Shown here: positions 43,218 through 51,596 of the stretch, in pieces | Numbering within the stretch: position 1 is the stretch's first letter | Layout of the letters: each line of letters begins with the position of its first letter | Origin: a bacterium UBP2_UBA2255 | Lineage (GTDB): Bacteria; Edwardsbacteria; AC1; EtOH8 | Length of the DNA: 64,000 nucleotides | Direction of reading: 5' to 3' | NCBI GenBank assembly: GCA_002347565.1 | Contig: DDXR01000025.1 | Coordinates: 7,106 to 71,105, forward strand | The notes under the pieces: model-generated | The model's database searches: none | What the model was told of the DNA's origin: nothing | The model's input: the letters and a program-made list of their open reading frames with translations, nothing else | Translations under genes and position numbers: made by a program

Positions 43218-43841
43218 TCAGTCGGCCACCTTCAGGGTTTCCAGCATTGTTTGCAGCGACCCTGCGTCCGGCATCATCATGAAGAACCCGGAGAAGCCCT
43301 GGGACTTGTCGCCGAAGGTGAACCGGTTCTGGACGTAGGCCACCAGCCCGCTCTCGGTGCGCTCGGCCAGGATCTTCCCCAGGATGTTCTTGAGCACGCC
43401 TGACAGCAGCAGCGGCGTGGAGGGGACGGTCATCAGGCTCAGCAGGTCCTCGACCGCGGTCAGGTAGGCGGTGGTCATGATCTCCGACACCTCGCGGTGG
43501 ATCTGGCCGAAGTTGAACTCCGGGGACTTCTTGGCCTGCGGCATGTGGTGCCAGCAATGCTGGGCGAACTCACGGGCCTTGTCGCCGGGCATCAGCCAGA
43601 TCGTGGCTCCGGAGACGTCGCCGGCGAAGATGTTGACCAGGCTGACAACAGGGATGCCCGGCTTGGCGAGGGAATCGAGCACTTCGTCCATCGGCTTGAT
43701 GCCGATCATCGGCACCGACACCATCACCTTCAGGCCGGTCACCTCTGCCAGCGTGGTGGCCGACTGCCCCGAGCCGATGTTGAACACCTCCTTGAGGGCG
43801 TCCTGCTGGACCGGTGTCAGCTGCTGGAGCGACGGCGCCAT
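43218..43841 (-). CDS. CheC/CheX-like phosphatase family protein
   Basis: 207 residues. The N-terminal block DALKEVFNIGSGQSATTLAEVTG matches the first CheC active-site helix (ExxN), and the protein repeats the pseudo-symmetric fold with VSLVNIFAGDVSGATIWLMP. The second helix reads REVSEIMTTAYLTAVEDL, where the catalytic Asn appears replaced by Glu, so at most one active site is expected. CheC proteins dephosphorylate CheY-P, but no chemotaxis or flagellar gene is in the window; a stand-alone role on another receiver protein is possible. A promoter is visible upstream. Confidence 0.85.
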   Translation of the reverse strand: MAPSLQQLTPVQQDALKEVFNIGSGQSATTLAEVTGLKVMVSVPMIGIKPMDEVLDSLAKPGIPVVSLVNIFAGDVSGATIWLMPGDKAREFAQHCWHHMPQAKKSPEFNFGQIHREVSEIMTTAYLTAVEDLLSLMTVPSTPLLLSGVLKNILGKILAERTESGLVAYVQNRFTFGDKSQGFSGFFMMMPDAGSLQTMLETLKVAD

Positions 43842-43880
43842 CGATGCGACGGAATGGGGTTGCGGCTCATCATGACATAT

Positions 43881-43908
43881 AGTATACCGAATGCCCGGCC
43901 AAAGTCAA
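43881..43908 (-). promoter_or_regulatory. Probable sigma-70 promoter of the CheC-like gene
   Basis: Minus strand TTGACT (43908-43903), a 16-base spacer, TATACT (43886-43881), about 40 bases before the start codon. Confidence 0.65.
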
Positions 43909-43932
43909 CGGGTTTTTGGCGATTCTGCGACA

Positions 43933-43962
43933 TAAAAAAGGCCGCCTCTGCCGGGCGGCCCT
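43933..43962 (-). terminator. Rho-independent terminator of the ornithine aminotransferase gene
   Basis: Minus strand stem GGCCGCC...GGCGGCC followed by TTTTTTA, about 20 bases after the stop. Confidence 0.85.
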
Positions 43963-43981
43963 GCGCTGGGGCACTGCGCTC

Positions 43982-45214
43982 CTAGTCCGTTCCGGCCCCC
44001 TCGTGCCCGTGCACTTCCTTCAGCGCCCGGGCGATCACCTTCACCGCCCAGTCGACGTCGCGCTTGGAGATCACCAGCGGCGGCGCGAACCGGATGGTCT
44101 GCTCGTGGGTGTCCTTGGCCAGGATGCCCAGCTCCTTCATCCTCAGACAGTAGGGGCGGGCCTTGCCGGCTTCTAGCTTGAGCTCCATCCCGGTCAGCAG
44201 GCCCATGCCGCGCACTTCCTTGATCTTGTCGGTGGGGATGGCCCGCAGCTGCCGGCGGAAGTATTCCCCCAGCTTGGCCGCCCTGACGTCGAGCTTCTCC
44301 CGTTTCAGCACGTCGAGCGAGGCCATGCCCACGGCGCAGGCCAGCGGATTGCCGCCGAAGGTGCTGCCGTGCTGGCCCGGCCGGATCACCTCCATCACCT
44401 TCCAGCGTGCGAATACGGCCGACACCGGGTACATGCCGCCGCCCAGCGCCTTGCCAACGATCATCACATCGGGCCTGGCGTTCTCGTGCTGCCAACAGAA
44501 CGGCCTGCCGGTGCGGCAGAATCCGGTCTGGACCTCGTCGGCGATGAACAGCACGTTGTGCCGTTCGCAGATCGCCTTGACCTTCTTGAGGTAGCCGGAC
44601 GACGGCACCTTGACCCCGGCCTCGCCCTGGATCGGCTCCACCAGGAAGCCGACGGTGTTCGGCGTGATGGCCTTCTCCAGCGCCACCGCGTCGTCGTAGG
44701 GGATGATCCTGAAGCCGGGCATGGCCGGCCCGTAGCCGCCGTGGGCGTCGGGGTCGGTCGAGAAGCTGACGATGGTGCTGGTGCGGCCGTGGAAGTTCTC
44801 TGCGCAGACGATGATCTCGGCCCGGTCCTTGGCCACGCCCTTCTTCTCGTAGCCCCACTTGCGGGCCAGCTTGATGGCCGTCTCCACCGCCTCGGCTCCT
44901 GTGTTCATCGGCAGGGCCGCCTCGAAGCCGGCGTACTGGCACAGTTTCTTCAGGAACGGCCCCAGCTTGTCGTTGTGGAACGCCCGGCTGGTCAGCGTCA
45001 CCCGCGCCAGCTGCCGCTTCAGCGCCCCGGCGATGGCCGGGTGACAGTGGCCCTGGTTGACCGCTGAGTAGGCCGAAAGCATGTCGAGGTACTTCCTGCC
45101 CTCGACGTCCCACACCCAGATGCCCTTGGCCTTGGCGACCACCACCGGCAGGGGGTGGTAGTTGTGCGCCCCGTACTGCTCGGCGAGCCTGATCAGTTCC
45201 TTGCTGTTGGCCAT
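43982..45214 (-). CDS. rocD: Ornithine aminotransferase
   Basis: PLP enzyme transferring the delta-amino group of ornithine to 2-oxoglutarate, giving glutamate semialdehyde. 410 residues. Family marks: GAHNYHPLPVVVAKAKG at the N-terminus, MNTGAEAVETAIKLARKWGY, the Asp of FIADEVQTGFCRTG, and the PLP Lys in IVGKALGGGMYPVSAV. AGGAGG about nine bases upstream supports the ATG at 45214; a 16-base palindrome lies just before. It is the last of four minus-strand genes (second aminotransferase, BioY, DUF4438, RocD). Confidence 0.93.
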   Translation of the reverse strand: MANSKELIRLAEQYGAHNYHPLPVVVAKAKGIWVWDVEGRKYLDMLSAYSAVNQGHCHPAIAGALKRQLARVTLTSRAFHNDKLGPFLKKLCQYAGFEAALPMNTGAEAVETAIKLARKWGYEKKGVAKDRAEIIVCAENFHGRTSTIVSFSTDPDAHGGYGPAMPGFRIIPYDDAVALEKAITPNTVGFLVEPIQGEAGVKVPSSGYLKKVKAICERHNVLFIADEVQTGFCRTGRPFCWQHENARPDVMIVGKALGGGMYPVSAVFARWKVMEVIRPGQHGSTFGGNPLACAVGMASLDVLKREKLDVRAAKLGEYFRRQLRAIPTDKIKEVRGMGLLTGMELKLEAGKARPYCLRMKELGILAKDTHEQTIRFAPPLVISKRDVDWAVKVIARALKEVHGHEGAGTD

Positions 45215-45234
45215 GTCGTGATCCTCCTGTTGGC

Positions 45235-45250
45235 GCAATTCATGAATTGC
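45235..45250. promoter_or_regulatory. Perfect 16-base palindrome upstream of rocD (possible operator)
   Basis: GCAATTCATGAATTGC is fully self-complementary and lies 21 bases before the rocD start. Its AT-rich core in a GC-rich region and position near the ribosome site make it a candidate repressor site, but no regulator is identified. Confidence 0.35.
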
Positions 45251-45272
45251 CCGTACGTTGGTCCTCTCGCCG

Positions 45273-45292
45273 GGGCGGTTCGCGAACCGCCC
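45273..45292. repeat. 20-base perfect palindrome of REP-like type
   Basis: GGGCGGTTCGCGAACCGCCC directly abuts the DUF4438 stop codon. Palindromes of this make-up are scattered between genes in many GC-rich genomes and can act as terminators. It may attenuate rocD expression. Confidence 0.5.
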
Positions 45293-46195
45293 TTACTTTT
45301 TCGCTCCGAACAGGTCCTTCCTCAGACCCAGGTAAAAAGCGATGTTCGCTTTCCTGTCGGTCCGCGGCTGGATCTTGCCGTTGCGGGAGGTCATGATGGT
45401 GGTGACGCCCGGGCCGTGCCCGGCCAGGATGCAGTCGGAGTGCACCACCACGCCGATGCTGACCGCGCCCTTGCGGTAGCAGCGGCCAAAGCAGTTGTCG
45501 GTGTTGTCGATGGCCACCAGGTCGCCGAACCGCAGTTTGTCGATCCCCAGCCGGTGGACGGCCTCCGCGTCGGCGGTGGTGATGTCGTAGTCGCCGCTGG
45601 CCACCGAGGCCGAGCCCAGGCCCGAGCCCATCAGCTCGGCGGGAATGCGGCAGGCCACCGGGACCTCGAGCTTTCTCCCGGGGCTGGTCCTGCATCCCAG
45701 CTTGCGGAACAGGTCGGGGTCGAGGTTGAACAGTTTCAGGTCGGGGAGCTCCGGCAAGGCCAGGCCCAGGCCGTGGGCCCTGATCTGGATCTTGTCGCCG
45801 ATCACCATCTGCTCGAGGACCTTCCAGTCGAAGTCGACCAGCACGTGCTCGATGCCGCCGTGCTTGCCGGTGACGAAGCCGCTGGCGCCCTTGGCCGCGC
45901 CCGAGACGATGACGGCCCGGTTGCCGATGCAGGCCAGCGTGTTCAGGCCGGAATTCTCGGCGCCGCCCGGCTCCTTGGTCTCGCGGTTGGACATCGAGAC
46001 CGCCGGTTCCACGTGGTCGGCCACCCAGCCGAAGGCGGGGTCGCCCACCCGGATGTTGAAGGTGATGCCGCCGGTGCCGGGCAGGGTCATGGCCCGACCG
46101 TCGTGGCTGACCCGGTAGGGCGACCGGAACTTGGGCGAGGTCACCTCGCCGATCACCGACTGGACCACCAGCCGGTCCTGGTTTGTCTTAAGCAT
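45293..46195 (-). CDS. DUF4438-type protein of unknown function
   Basis: 300 residues, soluble, no signal peptide. The N-terminal part opens with VVQSVIGEVTSPKFRSPYRV and GTGGITFNIRVGD; later blocks are NTLACIGNRAVIVSGAAKGASGF, GKHGGIEHVLVDF and GLGSASVASGDYDI, with CFGRCYRKGAVSIGVVVHSD near the C-terminus. I recognise this as the DUF4438 family, seen in Thermotogae and other anaerobes; its reaction is not established to my knowledge. It sits among amino acid aminotransferase genes, which hints at a role in ornithine or related amino acid breakdown, but that is inference. Confidence 0.75.
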   Translation of the reverse strand: MLKTNQDRLVVQSVIGEVTSPKFRSPYRVSHDGRAMTLPGTGGITFNIRVGDPAFGWVADHVEPAVSMSNRETKEPGGAENSGLNTLACIGNRAVIVSGAAKGASGFVTGKHGGIEHVLVDFDWKVLEQMVIGDKIQIRAHGLGLALPELPDLKLFNLDPDLFRKLGCRTSPGRKLEVPVACRIPAELMGSGLGSASVASGDYDITTADAEAVHRLGIDKLRFGDLVAIDNTDNCFGRCYRKGAVSIGVVVHSDCILAGHGPGVTTIMTSRNGKIQPRTDRKANIAFYLGLRKDLFGAKK

Positions 46196-46240
46196 GCTCC
46201 CTCTTTTCGATTCCGCCGGCAGACGTCAGCGTTCCCGGGA

Positions 46241-46783
46241 TCAACGCCTCATTCCCCGCGCCACTGCCAGGACCGCCGCGGTCTTGAGCAGATCGCCGGC
46301 GATGAACGGCAGCGCGCCCAGCCGCAGCGCAGCCGGCGGAGTCAGCTTCAGCAGCATCGCCAGCTGGATGACCCCGCACAGGTAGATGACCGCAACACCG
46401 GCCAGCAGCGCCAGCAGCGTGGCCGCGGCGCCGCGGTAACGCCCGGCGATCGACCCCGTCACCCAGGCAGCGGCCACGAAACCGAGCAGGTAGCCGCCGG
46501 TCGGTCCCAGCAGGTGGGAGAACCCGCCTGCCGCGCCCGTGAACAGCGGCAGTCCGGCCGCGCCCAGGGCGAGGTACAGCGCCTGGCTGATCGCGGCCTT
46601 CCGGCCCAGCATCACCGCGGACAACAGGACGAAGAACACCTGCAGGGTCACCGGCACCGGCGTGAACGGCAGGGGCAGGCGCACGAACGCGCCCAGCGCG
46701 GTCAGGCCAGCGAACAGCGCCACGCCGAATACGGCGGACAACCGCTGGTCAAGGGCAATCGGCCTAGTCAAGACCCGTTCCAT
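46241..46783 (-). CDS. bioY: BioY-family biotin transporter S component
   Basis: 180 residues with about six hydrophobic segments. BioY marks: FTPVPVTLQVFFVLLSAVMLGRKAAISQALYLALGAAGLPLF and GPTGGYLLGF near residue 90. It is the substrate-binding membrane component of biotin uptake and may use a shared ECF energising module or work alone. The ATG at 46783 has GTGAGG six bases upstream. No biotin-repressor site was seen. It is 60 bases downstream of the aminotransferase gene. Confidence 0.93.
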   Translation of the reverse strand: MERVLTRPIALDQRLSAVFGVALFAGLTALGAFVRLPLPFTPVPVTLQVFFVLLSAVMLGRKAAISQALYLALGAAGLPLFTGAAGGFSHLLGPTGGYLLGFVAAAWVTGSIAGRYRGAAATLLALLAGVAVIYLCGVIQLAMLLKLTPPAALRLGALPFIAGDLLKTAAVLAVARGMRR

Positions 46784-46843
46784 GCATTGCCTCACTTGTA
46801 TACGGAAACTCCTTTGCGTTCTTCGCGTCTTTGCGGCGAACGG

Positions 46844-48178
46844 TTATTTCGCAACCTTCCGGATGCACTGCTCGATGATCTCCGCGCCGGCCGCGGCCTC
46901 GTCCCTGGTGATCACCAGCGGCGGACAGATCCGCAGGGTGTTGGTGCCGCAGCCCAGCATTAACAGGCCGCGGCGGAACGCCTCGTGCAGGATCTCCTCC
47001 ATCAGGCCGTGCGACTTGGCCTTGGACTTCTTGCTCTCCACGATCTCGACGCCGATCATCAGGCCCCGGCCCCGCACGTCGCCGATGATGTCGTACTTGC
47101 GCTGCATCCGCTTGAACTCGGCCGTCAGGTAGCCGCCCACGATCCCGGCGTTACGCAGCAACCCGCCCTTGATAACGTCGAAGGTGGCGATGCCTGCGGC
47201 GCAGCACACCGGGTTGCCGCTGTAGGTGCTGCCGTGGCTGCCGGGCTTCCAGTTCATCACCCTGGCCGGCGCGATGATGGCGCCGATCGGCATGCCGCTG
47301 GCCATGCCCTTGGCGATGGTGATGATGTCGGGCCTCACCTTGAAATGCTCCATGGCGAACCAGGTCCCGGTGCGGCCCATGCCCGACTGGATCTCGTCAG
47401 CGATCAGCAGGATGCCGTGCTTGTCGCACAGCGCGCGCAACGCCCGTACCGCCTCCACCGGCGGCACCACGTAGCCGCCCTCGCCTTGGACCGGTTCGAA
47501 CACCATGCCGGCGACCTCCTCGGGCGGCAGAATGGTCTTGAGCACGATGTCCTCGATGTACTTGACGCACTCCAGTGAGCAGCCCGGGTAGGTCCTGTTG
47601 AACACGCAACGGTAGCAGTTGGGGTAGGGCACGTGGGTGACGCCCGGCATGGTGGGGAAGAAGCCCTTCTTTTGGGCGGTCTTGGACCCGGTGCACGACA
47701 CCGCGCCCATGGTGCGGCCGTGGAAGGCGCCGATGAAGGCGATGAACTGCTGCCGTCCGGTGCGGTAGCGTGCCAGCTTCAGCGCGCCCTCGACGGCCTC
47801 GGCGCCCGAATTGCAGAAGAACACCCGGCTGTCCCTGCCGGTGGGAGAGACCGAGATCAGGCGCTCGGCCAGCGCCACCTCGGGCTCGTAGTAGAAGTCG
47901 GTTCCCGAGTAGTGGATGAACTTTTCGGCCTGGCGCTTGATGGCCTCCACCACCCTGGGGTGGCTGTGCCCTGTGGAGTTGACCGCGATGCCGGCGCAGA
48001 AGTCCAGCAGCACGTTGCCGTCGGCATCGGTCAGCCACACGCCCTGCCCGCGCTCGATCACCGCCGGGTAGTCGCGGGTGTAAGACGGCGACAGCGTTCG
48101 CTGGTCACGCTTGACGATGGCGCGGGCCTTGGGCCCGGGCAGCGCGGTTTTCAGGATCGGTCTCTTGATGACGGTCAT
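46844..48178 (-). CDS. Class III aminotransferase, acetylornithine/GABA aminotransferase or amino acid racemase type
   Basis: 444 residues, PLP-dependent. The N-terminus (RPILKTALPGPKARAIVKRD, then SPSYTRDYPAVIERGQGVWLTD) closely follows the archaeal Thermococcales group that includes omega-aminotransferases and a broad-specificity amino acid racemase. The rest has FCNSGAEAVEGALKLAR, FIGAFHGRTMGA, the Asp of LIADEIQSGMGRTG, and the PLP Lys in TIAKGMASGMPIG. A Cys-rich patch NCYRCVFNRTYPGCSLECV is typical of that group. Which reaction it runs cannot be told. The ATG at 48178 has GGGAGAGGG upstream, and a fine promoter lies about 106 bases upstream. Confidence 0.88.
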   Translation of the reverse strand: MTVIKRPILKTALPGPKARAIVKRDQRTLSPSYTRDYPAVIERGQGVWLTDADGNVLLDFCAGIAVNSTGHSHPRVVEAIKRQAEKFIHYSGTDFYYEPEVALAERLISVSPTGRDSRVFFCNSGAEAVEGALKLARYRTGRQQFIAFIGAFHGRTMGAVSCTGSKTAQKKGFFPTMPGVTHVPYPNCYRCVFNRTYPGCSLECVKYIEDIVLKTILPPEEVAGMVFEPVQGEGGYVVPPVEAVRALRALCDKHGILLIADEIQSGMGRTGTWFAMEHFKVRPDIITIAKGMASGMPIGAIIAPARVMNWKPGSHGSTYSGNPVCCAAGIATFDVIKGGLLRNAGIVGGYLTAEFKRMQRKYDIIGDVRGRGLMIGVEIVESKKSKAKSHGLMEEILHEAFRRGLLMLGCGTNTLRICPPLVITRDEAAAGAEIIEQCIRKVAK

Positions 48179-48283
48179 GGCGGGCCCTCTCCCTTGCTGG
48201 TGTCGGTGTCGTGGCCGACGCGGCCGCCCCGTTCGGGAGGCGTGCGCCTGATGCCCCGGTGGTGCAAGCGGTGCAAACATGCT

Positions 48284-48312
48284 ATTGTAACAGATTTTCC
48301 GCGGGGTGTCAA
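48284..48312 (-). promoter_or_regulatory. Sigma-70 promoter of the aminotransferase-bioY-DUF4438-rocD run
   Basis: Minus strand TTGACA (48312-48307), a 17-base spacer, TACAAT (48289-48284). The predicted start near 48277 leaves a leader of about 99 bases, long enough for post-transcriptional control; no known riboswitch was recognised in it. Confidence 0.8.
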
Positions 48313-48335
48313 CCCGAGCGCCGCGCCGCGCCGGC

Positions 48336-48362
48336 AGAAGAAAACCGCCTCGCGGCGGCTCA
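48336..48362 (-). terminator. Rho-independent terminator of the EAL operon
   Basis: Minus strand stem GAGCCGCC...GGCGG with a GCGA loop followed by TTTTCTTC, about 40 bases after the EAL stop. Confidence 0.7.
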
Positions 48363-48401
48363 CGACCGGAATCCCCCGGCGGGGCGCGGTCATCCCCGCG
48401 C

Positions 48402-49688
48402 TCAGCGCCGGCACACCTCGGGCTTGGCCAGGTAGTAGCCCTGCCCCAGCGGCACGCCCAGGTCCCGTACCGTCTCGAACTCGCTGTGGCTCTCGATGCC
48501 CTCGGCGATGATCCGCGCCTTCATGTTTTGGGCCAGTGCGGTCAGGGTCCGCACCAGCTCCTGCTTGGTGAGGTTGACGTCGATGCCGCGGATCAGGGAC
48601 ACGTCGAACTTCAGGAAATCGGGTCTGACCTCGGCCAGCAGCTTCAGGCTGGAATAGCCTGCGCCCAGATCGTCGATCGCCACCATGAAGTCGTGGGCCT
48701 TGAGGCCGGCCACGATGGTGGTGAACCCCTGCCAGTCGGAAATGGCTATCCGCTCGGTGATCTCGAACACCACGTCACGGTTGGCCAGGCCGGCCCGGTT
48801 CACCAGCTGGGCGATGGTATCCGGGCGGAACTGGCCCTCGGCCATCGCCTTGGCGCTGGTGTTGATGAACAGCTTGCCGCGGCGCCCGTCCTCGCGGGCC
48901 AGCAGCAGGGCGTTCTCGCGGCAGCGTCGCTCCAAATCGAACACCAGGTCGGATTGCTCGGCGAACGAGAACAGCAGCTCGGCATTCTCGAAACCCGACC
49001 CGTCGGGGCCGCGTGACAGCGCCTCGTGTCCGAACACGGTGCAGGACGCCAGCTCGACGATCGGCTGGAACAGTGTCACCAGCTGGTTGCCGTCGAGCAT
49101 CGAGCGCAACCGGCCCCGGGCCTCGTCCTGCCGGCCCTCGCTGCGTTCGACCGTCTCCTGCGCCGCCCGCTCTACGGCGTGGTACACCTGGCGCTCGAAC
49201 CGAATCTTGGCATCGGGGGCCAGCTGGGACCGGCCGAATACCGCGGCGTCCCGGGAGGCCAGGCCGGGTATCACCATGTCGCGCGCCAGCACCTCCTCCA
49301 TGGCCGCCTGGAGCGAACGCAGGCGGCCCTCCGGATCGGCCCCGGCCGGGACGAAGGCGATGATCCGGCTGCTCCTGACCCCGGCCAGGGCCGCCACGTG
49401 CGGCGTGCCTGAAGCGGCCAGCACTGCCTCGGCCGCCAGCGCGGCGTGCGACAGCAGCCGGTCGAACGCCTCCCAGCCGTAGGCCGACTCGATCCGGCCC
49501 GGCTGGTCCAGCGACAGCACGATCACGCCCAACGGTCCCTGGTCGTCGGCCAGGCGGCGGATGTCGTCCAGCACCGCCGGCAGGGTCGGCAGCTTTGTCC
49601 CCTTGTCGTACAGCTGCCCCCGCAACCGCAGGGCCTCCAGCTTGAGGGCGAAGAAATCCCGCTGCAGGTCGCGGTCCATCGGGATCAC
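48402..49688 (-). CDS. EAL-domain c-di-GMP phosphodiesterase with a degenerate GGDEF-like region
   Basis: Hydrolyses c-di-GMP. About 428 residues. The first about 170 residues resemble a GGDEF fold without the catalytic signature (GVIVLSLDQPGRIESAYG). The EAL domain (about 195-425) retains the key residues: GHEALSRG, the Asn of LFINTSAKA, EITERI, the Asp pair in VAIDDLGAGYSS, Lys in FLKFDVSLI, EGIES and GQGYYLAKP, so it should be active. The GTG at 49688 overlaps the response regulator stop (GTGA); ATG at 49679 is an alternative. It is the last gene of the seven-gene SBP-kinase operon and the likely output. Confidence 0.92.
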   Translation of the reverse strand: MIPMDRDLQRDFFALKLEALRLRGQLYDKGTKLPTLPAVLDDIRRLADDQGPLGVIVLSLDQPGRIESAYGWEAFDRLLSHAALAAEAVLAASGTPHVAALAGVRSSRIIAFVPAGADPEGRLRSLQAAMEEVLARDMVIPGLASRDAAVFGRSQLAPDAKIRFERQVYHAVERAAQETVERSEGRQDEARGRLRSMLDGNQLVTLFQPIVELASCTVFGHEALSRGPDGSGFENAELLFSFAEQSDLVFDLERRCRENALLLAREDGRRGKLFINTSAKAMAEGQFRPDTIAQLVNRAGLANRDVVFEITERIAISDWQGFTTIVAGLKAHDFMVAIDDLGAGYSSLKLLAEVRPDFLKFDVSLIRGIDVNLTKQELVRTLTALAQNMKARIIAEGIESHSEFETVRDLGVPLGQGYYLAKPEVCRR

Positions 49689-50074
49689 TTCCGGCCCAGG
49701 ATCGCCCTCACCCGTTCCACCAGCTCGTCCGGCGTGAACGGCTTGCAGATGTAATCGACGGCCTCCTCCTGCAGTGCGGCCGCCTTGTCCTTGGGCTCGA
49801 CCTTGGCGGTCAGCATCGCCACCGGAATCGATGCGGTCGAATCCTCGATCTTGAGGATCTTCAACAGCTCCATGCCGTCGAGGTCGGGCATCATGATGTC
49901 GAGCAGAATCAGGTCAGGTTTCTCCCGGTACAGCCGCTGCAGGCCCTCGTGGCCCGAAAGGGCGGTGACGGCCGCGATGCCGGCCTCCTCCAGCACCATC
50001 TTGATCAGGTCGAGGATGTCCTCCTCATCATCGATCACCATCACGACGGGCCGGCCGGTCTGGTCAGGTGCCAT
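49685..50074 (-). CDS. Single-domain response regulator
   Basis: 129 residues, a receiver domain with no output domain. VVMVIDDEEDILDLI gives the acidic pair, LILLDIMMPDLDGMELL the phospho-accepting Asp (about residue 59), MLTAK the Thr, and YICKPF the conserved Lys. GGAGGAG before the ATG at 50074. It begins one base after the kinase stop and overlaps the EAL gene start, so it probably links kinase and EAL protein by protein contact. Confidence 0.95.
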   Translation of the reverse strand: MAPDQTGRPVVMVIDDEEDILDLIKMVLEEAGIAAVTALSGHEGLQRLYREKPDLILLDIMMPDLDGMELLKILKIEDSTASIPVAMLTAKVEPKDKAAALQEEAVDYICKPFTPDELVERVRAILGRK

Positions 50075-50075
50075 T

Positions 50076-51596
50076 TCACTCCTCCTTGTCCTGGGTGTTC
50101 GGTGCCAGCGGCAGAGAAAACGTGAAGGTGGCGCCGCGGTTGGGTTCGCTCTCCACACGGATCTCGCTGTGATGGAGATCGAGGATCGACTTGACGATGG
50201 CCAGCCCCAGGCCGACCCCGCCAAACCGCCGAGTGGAGGAGCCGTCCAGCTGCTGGAACCGTTCGAAGATCCTGGGGACCAGCTCGCGGGGTATGCCGAT
50301 GCCGGTGTCGGTCACCGAGATCCGGACGCGCCTGGGCTCCTCGCGCCGCACCCGGATGGTGATCCCGCCCTGGTTGGTGAACTTGACCGCGTTGATGATC
50401 AGGTTGTCGATCACCTGAGCGATCCGCTCGCGGTCAGCCTCGACCGTCATCGGTTCGTCCATCTCCAGGGACAGGGTCAGCCGTTTCCGCTCCACCTCGG
50501 CCTGGTGGTTGACCACCACCTCCTCCAGCAGCCCCCGCAGCTCGAACGGGCGCGGGGTGGCCGTGAAGTGCCCCGCCTCGATGGTGGTGAAATCAAGCAG
50601 GTCCTTGATCTGCTTGGTCAGCCGCCGCACGTTGCGCCGCATGACGTCGATGCCCCGGCGCTGGCTGTCGGTCAGCGGTCCCAGCTTTTCCAGGAACAGG
50701 TAATCAGCGTATCCGGAGATGGCGGTCAGGGGCGTCCGCAGCTCATGCGAGATGTTGGCGATGAACTCGCTTTTCAGCTTGTCCAGCTCCAACAGCTCCA
50801 TGTTGGCCTGGGACAGCCGGTCGTAGGAGTCGGCCAGGGCCTCCAGGTTGTCCTTGAGCTGGCGGGTCATCTGGTTGAAGTTCTGGGCCAGTTCGCCGAT
50901 CTCGTCATTGGCCGACACCGACACCACTTGGTCGAGCTGCCCCCGGCCAATCTCGCGGGCGGCCACCGTCAAGCGGCTGATGGGATCCGTGATTTCGCGC
51001 GCCATCACGTAGGCCAGCGCGCTGCCGCCGATGACGAACACCAGCGTCGCCAGCAGCACCTGGACCAGGCTGGTCCGGAACAGCGACCCCAGGGCGGCGT
51101 AGGATGCCACGTACCGCACCGACACCCGGTGCCGCCCCCACTCCTCGATGTATGGCATCACCACCGACAGAGCCCGCCCGTTGCCGGGAAGCCGCAGCTC
51201 CCGCCGGGACAGCTCCAGGCTTTTGACGCGGTCCAGCAGTCCCGGTTCGGAGCGGAACAGTTCGTCCGCTTCCTGCGACCGCTCCCCCCGCATTTCCCTG
51301 GTGTCGAACCGGACGTTGCCGTTGACGTCGATGATCTGGATCTCGACCACGTTGCGGTTCATGGCAAGCAGTGTCGAGACGATCTCACGGAACTTGTAGT
51401 ACCCGGACGCGTAGTACAGAAAATACCCCTGGCACAGCGGCGCCACGGTCAGCTGGGCGTACGAGACCACGCCGTCGGCGATCTCGCTCGACAGCTGGGA
51501 CCGCCGCACGGTGACGGTGAACCCCGCGTTGACCAGCAGGATGACGACCACCAGCAGGCTGGCGGCCGCCGCGAACTTGATTTTAAGGCTGCGCAT
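50076..51596 (-). CDS. Membrane sensor histidine kinase with an extracytoplasmic sensor domain
   Basis: 506 residues. An N-terminal helix (about 8-28), a periplasmic sensor of about 150 residues (with FLYYASGYYKFREIV, IQIIDVNGNVRFDTREM and PYIEEWGRHRVSVRY), a second helix (about 180-200), a HAMP linker (about 200-252), HisKA with SHELRTPLTAI (phospho-accepting His near 285) and HATPase (about 385-495; NLIINAVKFTNQGG, DTGIGIP, GVGLGLAIVK). It overlaps the upstream sensor-only gene by 14 bases, and the periplasmic domain is clearly related to that protein. Likely ligands are brought by the upstream solute-binding proteins. Confidence 0.94.
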   Translation of the reverse strand: MRSLKIKFAAAASLLVVVILLVNAGFTVTVRRSQLSSEIADGVVSYAQLTVAPLCQGYFLYYASGYYKFREIVSTLLAMNRNVVEIQIIDVNGNVRFDTREMRGERSQEADELFRSEPGLLDRVKSLELSRRELRLPGNGRALSVVMPYIEEWGRHRVSVRYVASYAALGSLFRTSLVQVLLATLVFVIGGSALAYVMAREITDPISRLTVAAREIGRGQLDQVVSVSANDEIGELAQNFNQMTRQLKDNLEALADSYDRLSQANMELLELDKLKSEFIANISHELRTPLTAISGYADYLFLEKLGPLTDSQRRGIDVMRRNVRRLTKQIKDLLDFTTIEAGHFTATPRPFELRGLLEEVVVNHQAEVERKRLTLSLEMDEPMTVEADRERIAQVIDNLIINAVKFTNQGGITIRVRREEPRRVRISVTDTGIGIPRELVPRIFERFQQLDGSSTRRFGGVGLGLAIVKSILDLHHSEIRVESEPNRGATFTFSLPLAPNTQDKEE

